A DNA stretch of 64,000 bases from Clavaria fumosa (taxonomy: Eukaryota; Basidiomycota; Agaricomycetes; Agaricales; Clavariaceae), in assembly GCA_951802425.1 (NCBI GenBank), contig OX637798.1, forward strand, positions 3,038,001-3,102,000. Reading direction: 5' to 3'. The position numbers and the translations under genes were made by a program. Below the pieces are notes generated by a model. That model worked only from the letters and a program-made list of their open reading frames with translations. It searched no databases and was not told the DNA's origin. The first letter of the stretch is position 1; the number at the start of each line of letters is the position of its first letter. Of the stretch, positions 23,527 to 34,837 are shown piece by piece.

Positions 23527-24778
23527 AGTTGAGGAAGAACCATGCTGGCTTCACCAAGTACAAGTCACTGAACATCGAGTGAAAGCACAATCTCAGGCAT
23601 GTCTCAAAAATGCCCATCCAACCAAAGGGCCAACTCCCCAATGCACCACTCTTAGGAAGGTTTGGATGTCATCTTGAACACCTTTATAGTGAGCGCAAAG
23701 GTAGATTCCCACTGCGGGTCTTCCTTATTTGGGAGGTCAGCGTCAGAACAGCAATTGACTGCTATTGCATCAGTGAAATATCCATGTGCTAAGCAATGGT
23801 AGTGAGCATTCCATACATGTATACTACCCTTAACCCCAGTCTTGTTTACAGTGATATGCAAAAAGTCTGTTACATATGGAAGGGTATAGAAAGCAATGTG
23901 GCTGGTAGGCATCAGCAAACCTCAAATTGTCTTGACCCACCTTGACCATCTTGACAAATTGGTCAAGACAGTCAAGAAAGTCAAGACATGTATTTTATCT
24001 TGGAGAGTAGTGTAGTCAAGGATATGTTAAGTAGTCAAGAGCTAATAAGATGGTCAAGACCAATAAGAAAACAAGCAATAATTGTAGTCAAGAACTAATA
24101 AGATGGTCAAGACTAATAAGAAAATCAACACATGTATTTTATCTTGGAGAGTATTGTAGTCAAGGATTATCAGACTTGGTCTCACACAACATAATGGTAA
24201 GGTCATGATGATGATACTAAGATAAGGGGAAAAGAGTACAAGTACACAAAAGCAAAAGTATATATAGTGAGTGCTTCGGGAATTGCCAAAATTCCCATGC
24301 TCAGACCCACTGAGTCACATGACCTCCCAGTATGGAAGTCACATGACTTTCTGATCATGTCACCTAACCCATTTCCAATGGGTCATGTTGTCAGGACCCA
24401 TTCATTTTTCCCTTGCCCAAGCTGACTTTACCAACACCTACGAACCTCCTGACAGCCCTCTATAACCTCGCGAGCCCCTCTACATACTTCTGGAACCTGC
24501 CGTCCCCTTCCAGGAGCCTCTCTGACCTCCCCCACATTCACATGACACTCATGACCACCATACCATACTTGCGACACCTCTCTCTGCCTCACCCTATGCA
24601 TATACTTCATCCGAACCCACCATCTCGATGCATGACATGCTGTTGCACATCTTCTTCAGCTGACACATGACTTGCTGCATGGCACCCCTGGTGCTACCAC
24701 TACCAGCACTAATACATTACCACTGTTACGGCCATTACCTGCATTATCAGCATTACCCATGTGACTTCCTGCCCAAGG
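23527..24778. other. CpG-poor transposon-derived sequence
   Basis: Base composition changes abruptly to CpG-poor, TG/CA-rich DNA. A minus-strand frame of 88 codons at 23652-23918 (containing ADLPNKEDPQWESTFALTIK) looks coding-like but is unassigned. TCAAGAC-rich short repeats occur at 23925-24180, with ACATGTATTTTATCTTGGAG repeated at about 23986 and 24124. Confidence 0.45.
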
Positions 24779-25352
24779 TGTCATGGTCGATCCTAAATCT
24801 GGAGCTTCAAAGGTCATGGTGAGGTCACGAGGGTCATGTGGATAGCGGACGTAGAGGCTCAACAAGGAGGTAGAAAGAGGCAATTTCTGAAAATATCAAA
24901 GTCTAAAGAATACACACCAAGTACCTACTCATATATATACTAGAGTCTGGGGTCATAGGAACAGTATAATACAATGTAGTAAGGGAAAACATACAGCAGG
25001 AGCAACAGTCAGGAGGGAATGAAAGTATCTGAGCAACGATCATGGGGTCGCAATAACACCAGGAAGAGAAGCATCGGTTGGTGGGGGAATGGGATGGCAG
25101 CACAAGGGCACCAAGGGGACAAGATAACAGTAAAGGTGGGGCGCAGGAGAGAACAAGGTCACATTAGGGATAGTCACTTGATGGGCAATGTCAAGTGTCA
25201 GACCGTTGACAGGGTGATGGCATCCTGCTTGATGTGCCATCACACATTTGGGCCATACTGTCGGTGGTGGTCACATGAATCCCATGACTTACTGATCATG
25301 TGACAGGTCACGTGTCCACGACCTTTGCAGGTCACATGATGTTGCCACAACA
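24779..25352 (-). mobile_element. solo LTR of the same Gypsy family, CpG-decayed
   Basis: The sequence from TGTCATGGTCGATCC to TTGCCACAACA is collinear over its whole length with the two LTRs of the Gypsy element at 34219-40589. It differs mostly by C-to-T or G-to-A changes (for example TGTCGCGG to TGTCATGG). No internal coding region adjoins it. The flanking pentamers CAAGG (24774-24778) and TAAGG (25353-25357) match at four of five positions, as expected for an old target-site duplication. It probably arose by LTR-LTR recombination. Confidence 0.85.
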
Positions 25353-26307
25353 TAAGGTCACCTGCATCACCCATGTCACCAGCATCACCCATGTGACCGC
25401 TCTTATGACCTTGTGACCTTAATGCTCAAACACACCACCAATGGTCAGCTGTATATACCTTTCAAATTATGCTTCCCTTCTTCTCCCCAATAGTCTATAA
25501 CTATGTCACTTATGATCCGAGAATCCCCCCATAGTTATAGTTATGTATATACTTATTCTAGGTCACAACCCATGACCAGTCATCTTCATGACCTTACCTA
25601 TGCATTCCTAACCCCTCGTGACCTTAGTAGAACATGCACATAGTCACTTTATGACTAAACATACCCCATACTACTATAGTCTTGTCACTTGGTGACCTCT
25701 GTACTTTTCCTTTTCTGTTATACCTTCTGTACACACATATATAAGTCTTGCATGTACATATGGTACTGTAGACTTGATATTGATGCACTTTGGTTTAAGC
25801 TTGAGGCTATTATGCCCTTTGAGCTTGGGACCACTGTGATTGATAGGTCTTGTCTCACTTGGTGACCCCAACAACACCAAGACTACTCTGCTTTCTTCTA
25901 AATTGTCCTCTGTGCTCATACAACTCATGCACCTAAGTATTTCCTTTTTTTCATCTTGGTACTGATTCTCCGAACCCTACAGGTTCCCCCATCAGTTGGC
26001 AAAGTCATCACCTTCACCAACACACCTCTCTTGACAGTGTTGTGACCACCTGTGACCTTCTCAACAATATCTGTTTCTCCCACCTTGTCTATTTCCTTCT
26101 TTACACTTCATTGGTCAACTTCGTGACCTTCTACACGATATCTTTTCCTCCTCAACTCATCTTTTTCCCCTTTTACACTTTGTCTACCAACTTTGTGACC
26201 TTCTCAGTGACATCTCCCTTCTCCCTACTTGTTTCTTTCCATTCTTACATTTTATCAGATGTCTTCACAACCTTCTGGGACTGAGCATTCTCGACTGTGC
26301 TCAACAG
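25353..26307. other. CpG-poor, GGTCAC-rich relic sequence
   Basis: AT- and TG/CA-rich DNA with many GTCACATG/GTGACC motifs, probably old retroelement sequence downstream (minus strand) of the protease relic. No intact frame. Confidence 0.4.
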
Positions 26308-26690
26308 TTGACTGGTCTTAGTGAGTTTCCAGGATTGGTCACCAACAAGTCAACCTTTGGTACTACTTACAAGACAGGACAGGCCCTAACAACCTTTCTG
26401 TTCTGCATCCCATCCACATTTTACTTTGTGATTGGGTGCAGCAGGAGAGATGGCTCCAGTCCCACTATTTTCACCCACTCCAAGTCCATGAAGCAGTTGG
26501 TGCACCCTGAGTCAACAAGGGCCTTTGTTGCAGCCAACTTGCCAGTGCTGAGAGCCTCCAAGTGCACCTGGATGGCTAGCTCTCATGGCACACATTTTCC
26601 CACTTCCAGCTGCACCATGTTTAGGCACTCTGCTGGTCTCACTTCCTCCTTCACCTCAGCCCCAATTCAGGTATGTCTCTACTGCAAGAT
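26308..26690 (-). pseudogene. Ty3/Gypsy retropepsin relic
   Basis: Reading the minus strand gives a retroviral-type aspartic protease with in-frame stops. It contains an Ala-rich segment leading to ATKALVDSGCTNCFMD, then WVKIVGL and LLLHPITK, then NVDGMQNRK. DSG is the catalytic motif, with the usual block after it. The protein is interrupted by several stops, so it is dead. The surrounding sequence is CpG-poor. It is distinct from the intact Gypsy at 34.2-40.6 kb, whose protease reads [13 protein letters not shown]. Confidence 0.7.
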
Positions 26691-27203
26691 AGTATACTGC
26701 TGTGGGCACAGGGACAGAATGGGGGCTGGGACAACTTTTCTCCCTGGCAGGAACTCTCTTCTCTCTCTTGTATAGCTCCAGTTGGGCTCAGAGCAGTGCA
26801 ATCTCTTTCTCATACTCCTCTTGTGTTCAGGGGGTACTTGATACTGGGGATGGGCAATCCCGTATGAGGCCATATCCGTGTGACGTCACAGGGTGTGACA
26901 CAAAGCGTGACAAAGGCTGACCCAGCTGCAATCTAGCACTTTCCTTTGGCCACAACCTAAATCTTTGGTAGCTAAACACTTTGAGACATTGAAATATGTC
27001 TGCACTCCAGTGTGAACTTGTTTTTTTAGCATTTTTGTAAGAATAATACCTGTCACAGTCCAGTCTTACTATTCTTGTTGCTGATCCTGGCTCACAGCAT
27101 CCTCTTTGGAATACCCTCTGCCTAAAACATAAGTGTACACTATATACAGTATTTTACAATACAGAAGACATATTCCTACTGTCCTTGAAATGTTTCATAG
27201 CTC
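26691..27203. other. CpG-poor spacer
   Basis: Between the protease relic and the coiled-coil ORF. Short frames occur on both strands without recognisable content. Confidence 0.4.
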
Positions 27204-27560
27204 TCACTCTTCAATTTCTTCCCATTCACTTTCAGTCACTTCCTCTGTTTCAGAACATGTAAAAGGGGCCCAGTCTCCATCATGGTAACTGTCAATTGCT
27301 CTCTGTATGGCTTCCCTGATCTGTTGGACTGTAGATCTCAAATCCTCCTGTACAGCTCCTTTGAGTGTGCTCTTTCAGCATCAAGTGCTGAAGACACCTG
27401 GGCAGAGTATGCTTTCTGTTCATCCAGGGCAGAGGAGATCTTTGTAGCATGCTCTTTCTCCAGCTGCAGGGCTTGTGAAAGCTCCTTTGAAATCTCTATC
27501 TCTTCAGACAGCCTAGCCCTTGTCTGAGCAAGCTCCTCTTCAAATCTTGCCAATCTGTCC

Positions 27561-27831
27561 TGTTGGATATTCAAGGATCACGAAGATATATAACTTGTAT
27601 TATCAGTAACTGTAACTAACTTATAGCGCATCGCGTTCATACGAGATAGTGTAACGTAGTCGATTACATAAGCAACGACTGTAGCAATAGGGATTGTACG
27701 CATCACAGTAACGCGACTACTGTCGCATCACAGCACATAACTACGGAGGATGTATATAAGGACAGTACAGTACCAATAACATCTCCTGTCGCCTCCCAGT
27801 CGGTCGTGATCTGCCTTACACGGCTCTCACA
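27561..27831 (+). repeat. Copia 5' LTR
   Basis: 271 bp, TG...CA termini, with a TATATAA box at 27753-27759 that likely drives transcription of the element. It is nearly identical to the 3' LTR. Confidence 0.95.
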
Positions 27832-27832
27832 G

Positions 27833-27846
27833 ATTATGAGACCCGC
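27833..27846 (+). other. candidate Copia primer-binding site (tRNA-iMet anticodon loop)
   Basis: Immediately after the 5' LTR the sequence reads ATTATGAGACCCGC. TTATGAG is complementary to CUCAUAA, the anticodon loop of eukaryotic initiator tRNA-Met, and the following CCCG matches its stem apart from one extra base. This would be the half-tRNA priming mode known for Drosophila copia and Ty5, rather than 3'-end tRNA priming. The tRNA of this organism is not in the window, so this is inference. Confidence 0.5.
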
Positions 27847-27910
27847 TATTGCGCATTAAGAAAACAACTTACCGTGCGCTGATCACAGACCAATTCGAAG
27901 ACTGGGAACG

Positions 27911-30900
27911 ATGACGACCATGACATCCATCAAGCTCGGCGACGAGTTCTTTCGAGTGCCCCGACTCACGGACGACGGGCGGAACTGGGTAATCTACCGA
28001 GACAGGCTAAATTTGTCAGTACTGGCACGAGGACTTGACGGACACCTCACCGGAGCGTCCGTAGCACCTACGATACCTCAACCGACGAGGGCAATCGACG
28101 GGAGCGAAGTACCCGTGCCGATCGCGACTATGGGAGCCTACCGGAAGGAACTGCGCGACTGGATGTTAGAAGAAGCGATCGTGCTACAGCAGATCGCGTC
28201 GACGATACCTGACTCGCTCTATCTAAAGATTAGGGCAAAGACAACGGTGAAACAGGCATGGGACGTACTCAAGGCACAATACGAGACGCGCTCAAAAATG
28301 TTCACCATCGACCTGCGAAAGAAACTTCAAGAGACGCAGTGTGAAGAAGGAGGGGACGTACGTACCCACTTCACGACGATGCAGGCTCTGAAAGAAGACC
28401 TGGCGGCCCTCGGGGTCACGATCGACGATGAAGAATTCGCGGCAATGCTTCTAGGGTCGTTACCGAAGACGTACGGCACCTTCCTGTCAGCGATAACAGC
28501 GGCGTTGAGAGTCCTAGGCCAACCTTTAAACCCGGAAGCTCTGATGCAGTCCGTTAGCGACGAGTACGATCGACGACAGATATCAGAGGAGACCGGAAAG
28601 AAAGAGAGCACTACGGACGAAGTGTTATTAGCAAGCGAGAAGCAAAAGAAAAAGAAACTACTTAAGTGCTTCAACTGCAATAAACGCGGACACAAGAAGG
28701 CCGACTGCTGGGCCAAAGGCGGTGGAAAGGAAGGCCAAGGTCCAAAAGGGAAGGGTGGAAAGCGAACCGACAGCGGGAACGCAGCCCAAGACGACGACGA
28801 CGACCTAGAGGCCTTCTCAGCTCAGATCATCAATAACAAAGAAGCACACTTACGAGACAACGAACAGCAAGCGACGCTAGTAGAAGGGGAAGGATCAGGA
28901 ATGACCGCATACATGGATGACACCGACCTGTATGACTCCGGAGCGTCACGACACATGAGCGCTCAACGACAAAGCTACATGAACTTTGAGAAGATCCAAC
29001 CGAAAGCGATTCGTGCAGCCGACAAACGAACGTTTCAGGCAACTGGAAAAGGGGATATGAAGGTTATCATTCCAAATGGGAAGAAACAAACCGAAATAAC
29101 ATTGAAAGACGTACTGTATTGCCCTGGAATCGGCCCCACACTCGTATCCATATCCGCGCTGGCCAAAGAAGGCTACACCGTCGTATTCCATGGGACGACG
29201 TGTCGCATATTAAACCTGAAGAAAGAGGCAATCGGACAAATAGAAGTTGACAATGGGCTATACAGAGTAAACCACGTCAACACCGCAGCGGCAGAAGACG
29301 ACGAGACACTCACCCTAGACCAACTTCACCGAAGACTTGGACACGTAGCACCTACGGCAGCGAAGAGGGCAGTGGACAAGGGGTGGATAAAGGGCATAAA
29401 GATACGTGGGACAGACGAAACGATCATCTGCAAATCTTGTGAACATGCAAAGATGACGAGAAAAGAAATCAAGTCCGTACGTGAAAGACCTCGAGCTGAG
29501 ACATTTGGGGAGCTAGTCCACTCCGACCTGTGGGGACCGGCACCAGTCGAGACGAGGACCAAGAAAGTCTACTACGTGTCATTTACAGACGACTATACAA
29601 GGTGGACACGATTAGCACTGCTAAGGAAGAAAGGAGAAACGTTCGACGCTTACAAGCAGTACGCAGCCTGGATGCGAACGCAACACGGCGTCAAGTCGAT
29701 CAAAGGGCTCATCAGCGACCGTGGAGGGGAGTACATGAGCGATAAACTACAGGCTTACCTAGCAGAGCAGGGCACGGCACACTACCCGACCGTACACGAT
29801 ATGCCCGAGTACAACGGGGTGGCCGAAAGACTAAACAGAACCATCATCGAACGGACAAGGGCGGTACTTCACGCGAGCGGACTCCCGAGCTTCCTATGGG
29901 GCGAAGCAGTCAGACATATCGTATGGTTGAAGAATCGAACACCTACGAAGGGGGTAGCGGAAGGGAAAACACCGCATGAAATGTTATACAAGATGAAGCC
30001 GACGCTTAAGGGGGTGCACGAGTGGGGAGAGAGAGTTTGGGTCCACGTTACCGGGAATAGCAAGTTGCAAGCGCGCGGAGTACAGGCGAGATGGCTGGGA
30101 TACGATGAAGAAACGAACGCTCACCGCATTTACTGGCCCGAGAAGAAAACTGTCAGCGTCGAGCGAAGTGTCAAATTCCACGACAAACAAAGCAACGATA
30201 TCGGCGGTATCGAACTCATACAGGCAAAGGAAAACGGGGGTGGAAAGGAATCAGACCCAGCCTCAAAGCAAAAGCTCAGCAACGCACCTGCAACAGAAGA
30301 AACCCACGCAGAGGACTACTCCGAACAAGAACTGCTCACGAAGGACCCTCTTGGCGAAGACTTTGAAGGACAAATCGAAACGGAACGACCACAAAGAATG
30401 CGACGGCCATCGCAACACATAAGGAGACTGAGGAGCGGAGAAGGGACGACCGACGGACGCATGGGAAAAGCACAGAGAATCCCAGGACTGTCAACACTAG
30501 ACGAACATGAGGCAGGCACGACTGCAGAAGAGACAAAAGAAATTCTCACGATGGTCGCTGCCGTAGCCGATGCCAAGGGTCTAGACCCACAGTCCCTGAA
30601 AGAAGCCAAAACACGGCCCGACTGGCCTCGCTGGCTCGACGCAATACAAACCGAAATAGAAAATTTGAAAAAGGCAGGAACTTGGGAAGTCGTGCGACGA
30701 CCGAGAGAAAGCAACGTTGTAGGAAACAAATGGGTATTGCGAATAAAGAAAGATGAGCACGGCGAAATCGAACGGTACAAAGCGCGACTAGTAGCGAAAG
30801 GCTACACTCAAGTATACGGCGAAGACTACTACGAGACGTTTGCGCCCGTCGCGCGGTTGGCCGCAATCCGAATGATCCTAGCGATAGCTGGGAGGAATGG

Positions 30901-32152
30901 ATGGATAATCGAGATGTTTGACTTTCACAGTGCATTCCTAAATGGCATCCTCGACGACAACGAGAGAATCTACATGGAACTACCGGAAGAATTTGAAGAG
31001 GCGGACTCGGCAGAGTATTGCGTACAACTGAAGAAAACGATATACGGTCTGAAACAAGCCGGACGACGCTGGTATCAAACTATGAATGAAATGATGAAAG
31101 AAATCGGACTCACCCGATGTGCAAGCGACCCCGCAGTCTTCTACCTGCATAGAGGGGACAGCATGCTGGTCCTGGCCGTTCACGTCGACGACTGTACCAT
31201 CGCAGGGAACTCGAAGGCGTTAATTGAACATTGCAAGGCCGAGATGGGGCGAAGATTCACCTTGAAAGACCTGGGACCTGCCAAATGGTTGCTAGGAATA
31301 AAGATAACGAGGAACTACGAGGCAGGGACGATCGCGCTATCGCAGATGGCGTACATCGAATCGATCCTGCGCAAATACAATTTCGAAGACGATAGACCGC
31401 TGTCCATACCGATGGACCCCACTGCGAGGTACACGAAGGATCAGTGCCCACAAAGCATCAAAGACAAAGCAGAAATGAAGAACGTACCGTACCGCGAAGC
31501 CATCGGATCGCTGATGTACTGCGCTGTAGCGACTCGACCGGACATCGCGTTTCCCGTTGCCCTACTGGCCTGGTTCGTTGACAATCCCGGCCAAGCACAT
31601 TGGGAAGCTGTAAAAAGGGTATTCAGGTATCTTATAGGAACGAAGAATTGGGAACTCACCTACGGAGGTGAAAGAAAAGGATTAGAGGGCTTTACCGACG
31701 CAGATGGCGCCACACAAGACCACCGCCACGCAATGTCTGGCCACGTGTTCCTTATCGATGGCGGCGCGGTATCCTGGCTCTCGAAGAAACAAGAAATCGT
31801 AACGCTCTCGACAGCCGAAGCTGAGTACGTGGCGGCGACGCACGCAGCGAAGGAGGCGCTCTGGCTCAGACAGTTCATCGGCGAGGTATTCCGACCGCTC
31901 AACAAGCCGATAACGATCTGGAGCGACTCACTCCCAGCAATTACACTCGCAAGCGACGCAGACGGCTCATTCCACGCGTGAACTAAGCATATCGACATTC
32001 GCTACCACTTCATACGTTATACTGTGCAGGAAGGCAAGATCAAACTTATCTATTGCCCCACAGATGACATGGTAGCCGATACACTGACGAAGGCGCTACC
32101 GAGCCTGAAAGCGAAGCATTTCGCCCGCGCGCTCGGACTTCGTGGACCTTGA
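27911..32152 (+). CDS. Copia Gag-Pol polyprotein with one internal stop
   Basis: A single frame of 1,413 codons broken only by a TGA at 31979-31981. Domains in order start with Gag with a zinc knuckle (CFNCNKRGHKKADCW) and protease (LYDSGASRHMS). The integrase zinc-binding HHCC region follows (HRRLGH ... CKSCEHAK). Its catalytic core has D in HSDLWGPAPV, D in ISDRGGEYM and E in YNGVAERLN. Next are reverse transcriptase (WVLRIKKDEHGEIERYKARL, FDFHSAFLNG, active-site VHVDDC) and RNase H (FTDADGA, STAEAEYVAA, WSDSLPAI). After the TGA the frame continues with the conserved end of RNase H (TKHIDIRYHFIR) and a normal stop at 32150-32152. Integrase before RT is the Copia order. The TGA occupies an Arg position in relatives and probably derives from CGA. 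Otherwise the protein looks complete. Confidence 0.95.
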
Positions 32153-32160
32153 AGGGGGTG

Positions 32161-32432
32161 TGTTGGATATTCAAGGATCACGAAGATATATAACTTGTAT
32201 TATCAGTAACTGTAACTAACTTATAGCGCATCGCGTTCATACGAGATAGTGTAACGTAGTCGATTACATAAGCAACGACTGTAGCAATAGGGATTGTACG
32301 CATCACAGTAACGCGACTACTGTCGCATCACAGCACATAACTATGGAGGATGTATATAAGGACAGTACAGTACCCAATAACATCTCCTGTCGCCTCCCAG
32401 TCGGTCGTGATCTGCCTTACACGGCTCTCACA
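32161..32432 (+). repeat. Copia 3' LTR
   Basis: 272 bp, nearly identical to the 5' LTR, and followed at once by the TGTCC duplication. Confidence 0.95.
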
Positions 32433-32526
32433 TGTCCTCCACACTATCTCTATTAGAGAGCTGTTCTGCCCTCTGAGCCCTTGCTTCAGCAAGCTGCTCT
32501 CTTTTGGATGCCTTTCCTTTAGCCAT

Positions 32527-33280
32527 CTATAATTTGAGAGAAAAAGATGGTCAGCATAAAATGTCAACCCTAAGGTCCAGGGCATCTCACCTGTGTGTGC
32601 CACAGTACAGTTTGTCTGCACTATCCAAATAGAGGGAATTCTGCTGAAACTGGAGTCAATTAATAATGCATAAGAGCTAAAATCATCATACCAGGTCAAT
32701 AGAGTGTGCAGAGCAAGCAGTGGGGGATGTTCAAAGTTATTGGGGCAAGTGTGACCATGAGGTCGGGCCTTTGCCCCATTGTTTGTATCTATTTGGCATA
32801 GGCTACAGTGATGCTGATCTCACAATCGATTTTCCAGGCTTTTGGCTCATTATAAAGCTTAGCTTTGCAGAGACGAAATGAACAATAAATAAATTGGAAA
32901 TTAACAGATTTTTTAAATTTCCTCTTTATTCTAAGAAATAATATAAACATAGTTATATCTTAGGATCAAAAGAGAATTAAATAAAGGTGTTCTGATAGCA
33001 ATTTTCCAATTTATTTATCAATCATTTTTGCTCACTAAAGCTAAGCCTGAAAATAATCCTGGGATTCTGAAAATTCATCCCAAGTTTTGGAGTTATTTTG
33101 GCAGGGCAAAATTGCTTTTTTGCATATACTGCAGTTTCTGCACAATTTTACAAAAAATTGTCTTGCCTAGTACATAGACCATATGAACTCTGATCATTTC
33201 TCTCCCTTTGTCATTGTGCCATACTTCCTTACAGAGGCAATATTTAACTTTCATTGCATTGGGTCACCCATTTCGTGGCA
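32527..33280. other. AT-rich spacer with an imperfect inverted repeat
   Basis: Upstream of the coiled-coil ORF start. An imperfect palindrome spans about 32840-33050. The arm with AAGCTTAGCTTTGCAG and ATAAATAAATTGG pairs with CCAATTTATTTAT and AAAGCTAAGCCTG. It may be another small non-autonomous element. No gene was seen. Confidence 0.45.
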
Positions 33281-33286
33281 GTGCAG

Positions 33287-33791
33287 TCATGGCGTCACAC
33301 GTGACGCATGTTGCAAACTACTGGGATTGCCCATCCCCATTGATACTGCACAGGTTTGGGCCCTTGGGACCTGCAGACACATATCAGGCAGGGGGCAGAA
33401 TTGGACAGCATGGCCAGTCTGGTGGCATTGGAAACAATGTCTCTCAGCTGCAGGGGCCCATCCCCAGACCATGGCCACATCCAGAGTATGCAGCAGAGGG
33501 GTCGCAAAAGGTCATGAAAAGGTTGTGGAAGGTCATGGTAGAGTTGTGGTAGGTCACATGTTTTGTTCTGTGACTATCCCATCTCTGCTGGGTGTCAAGT
33601 TTTTCTGCCAGCATCTTCCATCCTCCATAAGTCTTTGGCATTGGGGAGACACCATAGATCTTCCCCACCAGCCTCCTACTCAGGTTCAGCTCCAGCCAAT
33701 GGACTAGGATGTCCAAGTCCTTCTCTTCATTCATCTCTGCCTGTCCAAATAGCATCTCAGATTTCACAAAGAACTCTGGTGCTGTCATGGC
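33287..33791 (-). pseudogene. Ty3/Gypsy Gag relic with CCHC knuckle
   Basis: The minus strand encodes the end of a Ty3-type Gag capsid. It reads APEFFVKSEMLFG, then LDILVHWLELNLSRRLVGKI and PKTYGGWKMLAEKLDTQQRW. After a frame change comes a zinc knuckle CFQCHQTGHAVQFC (C-x2-C-x4-H-x4-C). The N-terminal side is cut off by the hAT-like foldback element at 33792. It is CpG-poor and frameshifted, so it is inactive. The sequence differs from the Gag of the intact Gypsy next door (CYNCQQPGHLARNC). Confidence 0.7.
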
Positions 33792-34218
33792 TAGGGCAGA
33801 GCATGGGTATACCCATGGGTATCTAGTGATCACCATGGGTAACCTGCGGGTTTTGCCTGGGTTTTGAGTAAACAAGATCGTAGCCCTTCATTTCTCGATG
33901 AAAATAAAAAAATTGCATTCAAAATGATCCAGAATTGACTGAGATATGGACAGTACAAGTTTTATGGCTGAAGCTTCCAAACTGAAGCTTCCTCACCTCA
34001 ATCTTTGCAAGAGAGTCATCAAAATGCAAGGTTTTTGCAAGGTTTTTGACATTTTGATGACTCTCTTGCAAAGATTGAGGTGAGGAAGCTTCAGTTTGGA
34101 AGCTTCAGCCATAAAAATTGTACTGTCCATATCTCAGTCAATTCTGGATCATTTTGAATGCAATTTTATTTTATTTTCATCGAGAAATGAAGGGCTACAA
34201 TCCTGTTTACTCAAAACC

Positions 34219-34826
34219 TGTCGCGGTCGATCCTAAATCTGGAGCTTAAAGGTTGCGGTGAGGTCACATGGATAGCTGACGTAAAGGCTCAACAAGGAGG
34301 TAGAAAGAGGCGATTTCTGGAGAATATCAAAGTCTAGAGAATACATGCTAAGTGTCTACTCATATATATACTAGAGTCCAAGACCGTAGGAACGATATCA
34401 GTACAAGGTAGTAAGAGAAGACATATAACGGGTGTGATGGTAGGGAGGAAATGAAAGTATCCGGGCAACGATCGCGAAGTCGTCATGGTCCCAAGAAGGG
34501 AAGCGTCGGTCGGCGGGGGAACGGGATAGCGGTATAAGGGCACCAGGGGAACAGGAAGCCATCATGGGAAGGAGATGGGGACGCCAAGGGGACGGGATTG
34601 CGGTAAAGGTGGGGCGCAGGAGAGAACAAGGTTGTGTTACGGATGGTCGCTTGATGGGCGATGTCAGGTGTCAGCCCGTTGACAGGGTGATGGCATCCCG
34701 CTTGATGTGCCATCACATATTTGGGCCGTACTGTTGGTGGTGGTCACGTGAGTTCTCGTGACTTACTGATCGTGTGACAGGTCACGTGTCCGCATCCTTT
34801 GAGGGTCACGTGATGTCGCCGCGACA
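34219..34826 (-). repeat. Gypsy 3' LTR
   Basis: 608 bp. Identical in plan to the 5' LTR except for a 20-bp deletion near its outer end (after GCGGTGAGGTCA) and scattered single changes. Confidence 0.95.
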
Positions 34827-34837
34827 TATTCCCCTTC

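Larger units (their letters stand above)
27556..32437 (+). mobile_element. Ty1/Copia LTR retrotransposon, near-intact
   Basis: The element proper runs 27561-32432. LTRs at 27561-27831 and 32161-32432 both start TGTTGGATATTC and end GGCTCTCACA. They differ by about one substitution and one inserted C, so the insertion is recent. TGTCC flanks both ends (27556-27560 and 32433-32437) as the 5-bp target duplication. The body holds one Gag-Pol frame (27911-32152). A purine-rich tract (about 32151-32160) precedes the 3' LTR. It inserted into the minus-strand coiled-coil ORF. Confidence 0.97.
27204..32526 (-). pseudogene. coiled-coil ORF split by the Copia insertion
   Basis: On the minus strand, ATG at 32526 opens MAKGKASKREQLAEARAQRA. 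The frame reaches the Copia boundary at 32433 and resumes across the TGTCC duplication at 27560. The resumed text is RLARFEEELAQTRARLSEEI, then EKEHATKISSALDEQKAY. Removing the Copia and one TSD copy restores an uninterrupted frame through the junction (VED-RLARFEEE). It is a charged, heptad-like coiled coil. The frame stops at 27338. A one-base shift there would continue to an acidic tail (SETEEVTESEWEEIEE) ending at 27204, so a frameshift or small intron is likely. Function is unknown. Its position, in the same orientation and between Gag and protease relics, suggests it may belong to an old transposon. Confidence 0.65.

Noticed and set aside
31979..31981. Copia TGA as selenocysteine or programmed readthrough
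   Set aside because: No supporting stem-loop or known Copia precedent; a CpG transition from CGA explains it and similar TGAs occur in unrelated elements here.
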